A stretch of 64,000 bases of DNA from Salvator merianae (lineage: Eukaryota > Chordata > Lepidosauria > Squamata > Teiidae), in the NCBI GenBank assembly GCA_003586115.2, contig QVOM02000072.1, positions 586,361-650,360 of the forward strand, given 5' to 3'. Of the stretch, positions 14,701 to 23,700 are shown in pieces; the first letter of the stretch is position 1, and each line of letters opens with the position of its first letter. The notes beneath the pieces were generated by a model that worked only from the letters and a program-made list of their open reading frames with translations, did not search any database and was not told the origin of the DNA. The translations under genes and the position numbers were made by a program.

Positions 14701-17700
14701 ATTTTGTACAGAAAGGAGCTGTCAAGCACACTTTTTTCTAGTCAAATTTCACACACTTCTCAATCTTATAAACTGCAAGGGAGGCAGTTTGACAGATGAG
14801 GTGGCTAAAGGAATTGTTCTTGAAATAAAGGCCTTCTCCTAATGCACCTTGATCTCTGAAGGATACATAGGTCTTTTCTGCATTGAACTTATTCTGCACT
14901 ATATCCCAGAATAGGAACCTGCTATCCGCATGCTAGGGCAGACTACAGCAGTTCCTGGGTGGGATATAATCCAGATATAATCCTGGACAAGGCCTGCCAT
15001 AGTCTGCACTGGCAGGCAGACGGCAGGTCCATATTCCAGGATATAATCCAGAATAAGGATGAGTTTAGAAAGGGCCGTGGGTTTCCCCTCTCCCCAGTTC
15101 AAAAGACTATAGAATGGGGGTGATGATAAGGGAATAGTTTTGGGGAACTGTCTTGAAAACACTTGCTTATGTGTCAAAATCTCCATGTTGCCTTGTCTGT
15201 GTTCTGAATCTGCTTACAGAACACCTGCTAGGTATATCTTGGAAGGCTGCCCTTTGGCCAGTGTCATGCCATGCTGAGCAACTTGTCTTATCTTCCAGTA
15301 ACAAAGGCAAAAGTCCTAAGGTGGTTGGAAAAATAATTTACTGTAGTCCAGTGCACTTCTGCTGCAAGGGCCTACATCGGGGGGGCTGTGTAAAACCTAA
15401 AGAACAGATAAAAATAGCACATAAATCTCATAAAAACATGGAAACATGGAACAGCTACCCCTGCATTCTCTAACTATAGTTGTAAGTAAAAACATCAATG
15501 AAACTCAAACATCTCAACAGAATTCCTTTCAGGGAAGCTTGTAATATTCACATCGTTAATCAAAGGCAGTTGAATAGTCTTATCTCATAACTTGGGTGTA
15601 GCTAATTATTTGAGTCACTCTAAAGTGATACTCTTGATATTAATTAAATGGCCGATGATCTCATGAAAGAGAGGAGAATCTGACCTGGCCATGTGGAAGG
15701 CCGCTTCTGATTGTGTTCACCATCATGCACTTTTCTCTAGATTATGAATGTTTTGCCTTTTCCTCAGGTGAGCCAGTGAAGCAGGCTGATGTCATCCTGC
15801 TTGGATTTCCTCTCATGTATCCCATGGACCCAAAAGTCCGAAAGAATGACTTAGAGATGTATGAACCTGTGACAGACCCCAATGGTCCTGCTATGACTTG
15901 GGTAAAAACCTGACTTCAAGGAAGGAGGGAGGTGTGGGGTCCAGGCAGCGGCGGCCGGCGGTTTCAAGCCCGGGTGTTTGGGCTCCACGCTAAGTGCGCC
16001 ATGGCTGTTCGCGGGGCCTCTGTACTGCCTTAGCAGGTGTGGCCTGCTGAGGCAGTACAGAGGCCCCACGAACAGCCATGGCGCGCTTCACGCGGGGCCC
16101 GAACACCCAGGCTTAAAGCTGCCGGCCACTGCTGGGTCCACCATGTGTTCTTTCCATGTTACATCTTTCTGAAGGGGCTGTGTAGCCATTAAAATCCTCT
16201 TTCCCACAGAGCATGTTTGCTGTTGGTTGGCTGGAGCTGAAGGAGGTTAAAAGAGCACAGCAGCAGCTGAACAAATGTTTCAGCAACATCACTGAACCCT
16301 TCAAGGTGAGACAGGTGGTGGAAAAGTCCTTCTTAAATTTTCCTTCTTCTGGGTACCTTTTTCCACAGCAGCATTCCATAATGCCATTTTTTACCATTTT
16401 CCTCAGATTTGGGTAGAAAATGCTGATGGATCAGGAGCTGTGAACTTCCTGACAGGGATGGGTGGATTTCTGCAAGCTATTCTTTTTGGATACACTGGGT
16501 TCAGGTATGAATTTTTTAAATAATAGTTTAACATTCATGTGCCTGAGATCCATGGAGACAGAGAAACTCCGTCATCAGAAAGTAGCTCTGTACTTTAGGA
16601 AACTGATTCATGTGGATTTGAGACATGGCTATTGAATCATGTATATTTCCTGCATATTTATTTTACTACATTAACATCCTACCGAGACCTTCAGGTATAG
16701 GGCAGGATAAAAATGCAAATAAATAAATAAAATAGTAATTTGCATTCAAGGTGGTCAATGTGGCATACGTATTTTCTCTCTTCATGGCAGTATTCCCTGT
16801 GAAGTAAGTGAAGGTCAAAGAACTTGAGATTTAAGTCTTTAAGGCCGAGGTCCGACATCATAAATTTAATCCGTATCAGAAGAGTACAAGGACTGAATTC
16901 GTCTTCTGATCGTTCCCACAGTTACGGTTTAACACGGACTCAATTCGTACTTGCTCGTTCTCACACTAATATTTCCCGTGCTTGGCATGGAGAAACAGTA
17001 CCTTTTCTGCCTCCACCCCTCGTCAAATTCCCCTCCCTGTGCAGACAGTGATTGGCTGCAGTCCCAATGTTCAACTCTTGATGTCACAGGGGCGGGAAGG
17101 TCAAGCTCCGCTTTCCGTATGTCCCTGCCGCTGCCTCAGAACATGGATTCACTTGGCAGCGTTACTAGTCATTCGCCATTTGCTCCTTCTCCCCCCTACA
17201 GCCTCTATCTACACAAGCAGAACTTTAAAACTATGTGTACTGCACAATTAAGCTTCTTAAAGGGCAGGTGGCGATTTCTGCTCCCTTGCAAGTGCACTTT
17301 TGTGCAATTGTGCAATTTAAAAGTAGTGCAAAAGCAGGGAGAGGTCCGTGACGAAGGGGAAACATGGGGAGGAAATGTGCGGGGGTTCTATTATCTTGAT
17401 AGTGCAGTTAATCGCCAGCAAATGGACTCTGCCTCATCTCCCCTCGAGACATCTGCAGCGGCATGTGTCCCCGCTGTGTAGCTGTGTGCTGCCGACAGCA
17501 AAACCCATCTTGAGTGGGTTCTTTGTTGGGGCAAGAGGACTGCAATCCCAAACAGGTGCAGTTTATTTTTTGGTTTAAAGAGCAGACGGAAGTGGAGGAA
17601 GCCTTTAATTTCTTCCTGGCAGTGTCGAATGGGGGATAAAGAAAGAGAGAGGACCGCAGCTGAACGAAATAAAAAGGAGGTCAGTTTCTTTTCCCCTGGC

Positions 17701-20700
17701 AGCGTCGGAAGGGGGGATAATGGAGGCAGAGGAAACTACTGCGCTTCCTGCCCTGTCAGAATGCCGTGTGTATTGTGTAGCCCAGTAGAAAACTAAATCC
17801 CAGTCTCTCAGTCCAGCTGTTTGTTTATTTAAGAATTTATATCCCACCCTTCACTTGAAGGTCTCAGGGTGGGTCACCACAATAAAAAGATAAAATACGT
17901 AGAACACTCTAAAACATACTAAAAATATGTTCCTCCCTTGTTTCCTCTCTCCAACTATACCTCTAAACTACACTAGGGGCCTTTTCGCACTTACCTCAGG
18001 AAACTTTCCACACCAGCCACTAAAACTGCACATTCACACCCAGATACCGCTGGAGCTGTCTGGAAGTTGTCAGCGCCTTCCCTAGGCCATTTCTGCTGTG
18101 GACAACTTAAAACTTAGAAGTGTCCGCAGGCATTTCAGCAGCCTAAGGAACGGTCCGGCGACAACGTCTTCGCATTCTTCTGGGTGCTGTGAGGTGTGGG
18201 AGTGTGGGATGCATGACTGCGGCTGTAAAGAGACATCTGTAGGGAAAATTTATTATCCCTAGAGAAGTACTATTTAGGTTTAGGTGGCCTAAGTTTGGGC
18301 CAGTAGCAGAGATCTTTTCTCTAGTGCAAGAGGTTTGGGTTTATTTATGAAAACGTCCATATGTGAGAATTTAGTTCTAATTGCAGTGTTTGTCCCAGTA
18401 TCAGGCAGAAGGCAGCTGAATCAATAACAAACTGAGGAACTTCTGTGACCACAGACAGAAATAGCAATGACACTACCTCTAGGTTAAGGAAAAGGAACAG
18501 GAAATGGCTGAAATGCCCCAAATAGGCCAGCTGCAGAGAATCCGTTCACTGTGATATGTGAGGAGATTTCTCCACCTCCCTCTGAGGAGAGTTCTTCCGC
18601 TTGGCCTCTGGCCTCTTTATTTGCTCAGGTATGCCTGGATGTCCCAGTACTCTTGCAGGACTGAGTATCTATGTCCATGCCCACGTATGTATCACAATTA
18701 GAATGTTGCTATTGAGAAAACAGAAGGTAGTTGTACCCAAGTTAAATATTTTTAGAGACGAAATCAACAGGATGGTATCTAAAGAAAGCTCATCTGTGTC
18801 ATAGCTGTGCTAGAGCAGTGCCAGCTGGCTCTGAATACACACAGGCCATTTGGATGGGCTGCTTCAGGTGCCGGTGGTGATCACGGTTAAGCTACAACTA
18901 CAAGTAGCTCCAATAAAGTGTCTCCTTGCAATAATCCATCTTTTTTTAAGGCACCCCCAAGCCCTTTGCCTACAGATTGGCAAACCAGGTACACAAGAAA
19001 AAGTACATTTGGAAATCTGAATGAAACCAGATAATCACTTGTTGCCAACATTTTTCCTTTCACTTCCTTCTTTGGATCTGCTTCTTTCCCTTTGGAATAC
19101 TGATTGGTTACTACCCACAAGCCCCCTTCACTGAACATCACTATGGTAATAGCCCCTCTCCCTTCTCTCACAGACTTGCTTTTTTTGACATTTTTAATCT
19201 ATTTGTTTGCTTGAATCCCGCTATTTTATACAAAGCCTCATTTTATCAAGCTGCCTTTTGAAAACCCACATGGGTTTTAATACTTGTGTTCCTGATGGTC
19301 TATTCCTCTTCCTTCTCCTGCTTTTCACTATGGCCACAAGATAGGCAAGGCTGCCTTCAGAAAAAAGTTACCTTGCAGTGACACATATGTCACCATTATG
19401 CATCGGGGTCAACTACATCAGTGATTTTCTGTGGATTCGAGTCAACTTGCAGATCCATGCAGGTTCTGTAGAATCCATGCTACGGTCTGGATTTTTTTAC
19501 AGTCCAGGTGCTCTTTGTACCCTGTAGAGCAACCTGCTACTTAAGTCTATACACTCTCTTCTGGATTATGGGAGGTGAGGCCTGGCCACTCCCAGGGGGG
19601 AAGGAGGCTTGTTTGTTTTTTACTAGCCAATCAATGGCTGGCACCAGGCAGGCAAACAGGATGGTAGTGGTGGCTGCATCACTCACACATGTGCACACAC
19701 TCACTCTTGCCCTGCTGCACTAGCAACTGCTTGCATCCTCCCTTCACCCCAACCAACAACATTCGCTCTACGACTTAGTCTCACCCTGCTCAAAAAAACA
19801 CTTTGTTATTGGACTGAATAGATTGTACCGCTGTAATTCGGCTCCTTTACTGGAGCTGAGGTCCTGTGCTCTACAGGGTGCAAAGAGCACCTGGACTCCA
19901 AAAGATCCCAACTTCGCATTGATTCTGCAGAACCTGCACAGATCTGTAAGTTTTAACGCGATCTCCGTGGATCAGAGCGGGCTTGAATCCACAGAAAATC
20001 ACACATGTAGTTGACCCCTATGACAAATATAGGGATTGGGTTGAAAAGTCAGTTGGATGGGAAAAGAAAGGAAGAGGTGGCTATAATGAGTGAGCAAGCA
20101 AACACTTTCTTGCTACATTTTGACTGGGTGCCTCTTTCACACATGCACCTGCATGCTTATTTGTTTTCCCTCCAAGCTGAAGAAGCCCCTGCTAGAGCAC
20201 AGGGTAGCCTTGCTTCTCTGCCACTAGATAAAGCTCTGTGCAACAGAGAGAGAGACTAAGAAACTTAGGCTGTGATCAGACACAACACAAAAGAAACCAT
20301 CTCTGAGACGGCTCAAAGATGGCTTTGAGGTGGGATTATTCAACTATCAGTCTGCCCCTCCCCTTTCTCATGAACATTCTATGCTAGAAAAGGTGGATTA
20401 GAGAAGACTTGGGAACACGAGTGCCACACACTGTCTCTATGAGGCGCCTCCAGGTCACCCCTTTTGTTCTGGCTGAACACAACCTTAGAGGTGAGAGGGA
20501 GAGGGAAAATGTCTTTCACTCCAGGCAAGAAAGCCCCTTTTGAAGCAGGGTCAGCTGTTTTCTCTACTTATGGAGACAGCAGAGCACATGTGTGTGCAGT
20601 TTTGTCACCTCCACTCACCTCACCTGCCTCAGAGTTGCCACTGAAGGAGCCTGGGCTGCCACCCTGCTACAGCTGTCCCTCCAGCCACCTCTTGTTTTCT

Positions 20701-23700
20701 CCTTTTCCCTCAGCTTCACTGCCCCATTCCCTGAACACACAGGGAAGTGTGTGGCATCCACTCCATGGCTGATGATCTTTAGGGTTTTTAAAAGCCTCTT
20801 TTTTCTGATTTTGTGCTGCAGCGCAGACCCTTCTGACCAGTAAACAAGGGGTCACTGCAAAGGATTCTCTTAGGCGGCATTCTGACACGGCATTTAATCA
20901 GTTTACAGGCCTTCTTCAGTTCCCGCTGGCCCAACATGATCTTGCATTTCCATAGTTTCTCTGGTCTAAATTGGCGAAATCTGGACTACTTTGCATTCGG
21001 ATTTAATGAGTTCTCAAGCCGTTCCAGATGGCTAGCCTGCTTTACTTTGTGATGTGAGAATGCAGAAGGAGACTATTTGGAAGGGACTGTACTTTTTGGG
21101 GGGCGTGCAGAGGGAGGGCTTCCCATTTCCTGCAGTCCAATGACAGACTTTGTGGTTGGGCAGGAATCACAGTAGTTCCGCCTCCATTATCCCCCTTCCC
21201 CCGCTACCAGGAGAAAAGAAAACCGTTCTCCATTTTACTTTTTAAACTGTGGCCCTTTCTCTTCCTTTATCCCACATTTTGACACTGCTAGGAAGAAATT
21301 CATGGCTTCCTCCACTTCTGTCTGCTGATTAAACCAAAAAAGAAACTGCCCCTGTTTGGGGGTACAGTCCTCTTGCCCCAATAAAGAACCCACTCAGTAT
21401 CAGTTTTGCTGTGGGCATCACACAGCTACATAGTGGGACACATGCCGCTGTGGATGTCTCGGGGGAGGTGAGGCAGAGTCTATTTGCTGGTCATTAACTA
21501 CACTATCGTAATAATAGCGCGCCCCCCATGTTTCCCCCTCTTCATGGACCTCTCCCTGCTTTTGCGCTACTCTTAAATTGCGCAATTGTGCAAAAGTGCA
21601 GTTGCAAAGGAGCAGAAATCTCCACCTGCCCTTTAAAAAGCTTTATTGTGTGGTATATGTGGTACAAAGTTCTGCTTGTGCAGATACAGATTGGAGGGGG
21701 AGAAGGAGCAAATGGCGAATGAGTGGTAAGGCTGCCAAGTGAATCCACGTTCTGAGGCAGCAGTGGGGACATACAGAGGGCAGGGCTTGTCTTGCCTGCC
21801 CCTGTGAAGTCAAGATTTGAATGTTGGGACTGCAGCCAATCACTGACTGCACAGGGAAGGAAATTCAGCGAAGTGTGGAAGCAGAAAAAATACCGTTTCC
21901 CCTTGCCAAGCACAGGAAACCAATGTGAGAACGAGTCAGTCCGAATTGAGTTCATGTTAAAATGCAAATGTGGGAATGATCAGAAGACGAATTCAGTCCT
22001 CATGCTCTTCCAATATGGATTAAATTTATGATGTCAGTCCATGCCCTTAAAGGTAAATCTAGGCTTTCTCAGCCCCTCAGCATTATAGGAGGCCCCAGAG
22101 CAAGTTCAGCCTCAGCCTCAGCCCTCAGAGGTTAACCATGTAGTGTCTAGTTGGGCCTTCTCTTTGGCACAAAACTAACTCCTGAGGAGCTTCGCTCTGT
22201 GGTGGGACTGTTCAACACTTTCACCGCCTCTCATCCTGCTTCTCGATCTCTCTCAGGGTTTTGTTTTTCTGTTAACACAACCTCACAGCCTATTTTATCT
22301 AAGTGTCTGGCACTACTTTCCAGTGTTTTGTGCTTACTTCTCTGTCTCTGCTATCTCAGCCTATCCCCCCCTTGGGTTCCAGCCCTCCCCTATATATTCT
22401 CAGCTGTGGGGTTTGGGCTTCTCATCCTCTCCCTGGTACACTGATTCACAGTCCTTCCCCTTGTTTTTTGTAGAGTGGATCTGCCCCCTTTTTCCATCCT
22501 CCTCACCTAACACTCCCTCTTTATTAAAAGGTACATAGCTCTATAATTGAGTGTGTGTGTGTGCACGCATCAGAGACACACACATAGAGGAGTCATTCTG
22601 TCCCAAATCCATATAAAAATGGAGCAGATTATGCCTGAAGGGGGAGGAGCCACCATACTGTCCATTCTGTAGTTGAACCTTGAAGGGTTAACAGTACAGG
22701 ACTACTGTGCAAATCTGACTGGCTGGTCCTCTTCATCAATCACTGGCTTACAAAACTGCACAAAGGAGCTAGCAATAGTGGGTAGGAATGGACTGACCTT
22801 CCACAACCACCTTCATGATGGAAAAAGAAAAAAGAAACCATGTGCTCAGGAAATTCTTCATTTGGTGTGAATCAAAACTTCATTTGTAAGCACTGCTGAA
22901 ATGGACTGAGTCTTTCTTCTGCTTTAAGTGGATCTTCAACCTTGTGTGTAGGTGTAGCCGCAGAGGCACCCTCAGAGTTCTTTATTTTGCCTTACAAAAA
23001 GGATGCTTTCCTGGATCTCCGAGACAGATCGTGGGCATGATGTCTGTGATCCCTTCTGGTTGCCCCCATGTCACCCCATTTCTCATGCTTGGATGTAGCC
23101 CTGGTCTGTTCTACTAACAGGGCAGTTTCAATTGTCTAGGTAGAATATGTAGCTGGTTATGAGGCAAGGAAGGGAAGAAATCCAATAAAAATGATACTTT
23201 TCTGCCTGGGTTGCTCCCTGTGGTCACGACTTATATGTTGTGGTGATTGTATTCAGTTGGAACTATGCAATTGGAAAATATTCTATGTGCACTTCTCTTT
23301 AAGAAATTCTGCTCCATCTTCTTTTCTCAAGGCACCTCAAGATTGTAGCATATCAAACAACAATACAGTTCAAACCCAATGCAACAACATAATGAAGTTT
23401 TTAATCTAGGAATGGGAAATCTTGGGCTCAGAGGCTGCATATAGAACTAAAGTTGTCTTTATTTATGTCCCAGGACTTTCCCCAAGCCATATGTCTCACT
23501 GACCTTGCTCTGCACCCTGGTTTTGCTGGGTCGAAAGAGTCCTTAAAGTCCTGTATGGATGTAATGTAGCTAATTACAACATAATTACATCTGTTCTTAC
23601 ACTTCGTTCGATCTTGTCCACTTCTATACGCTTGTGGCCAACAGATAAAGCCCTAGAATCTGGCCCTTGCACTGATAAAGATTGTCTCTTCCCAGAATTG

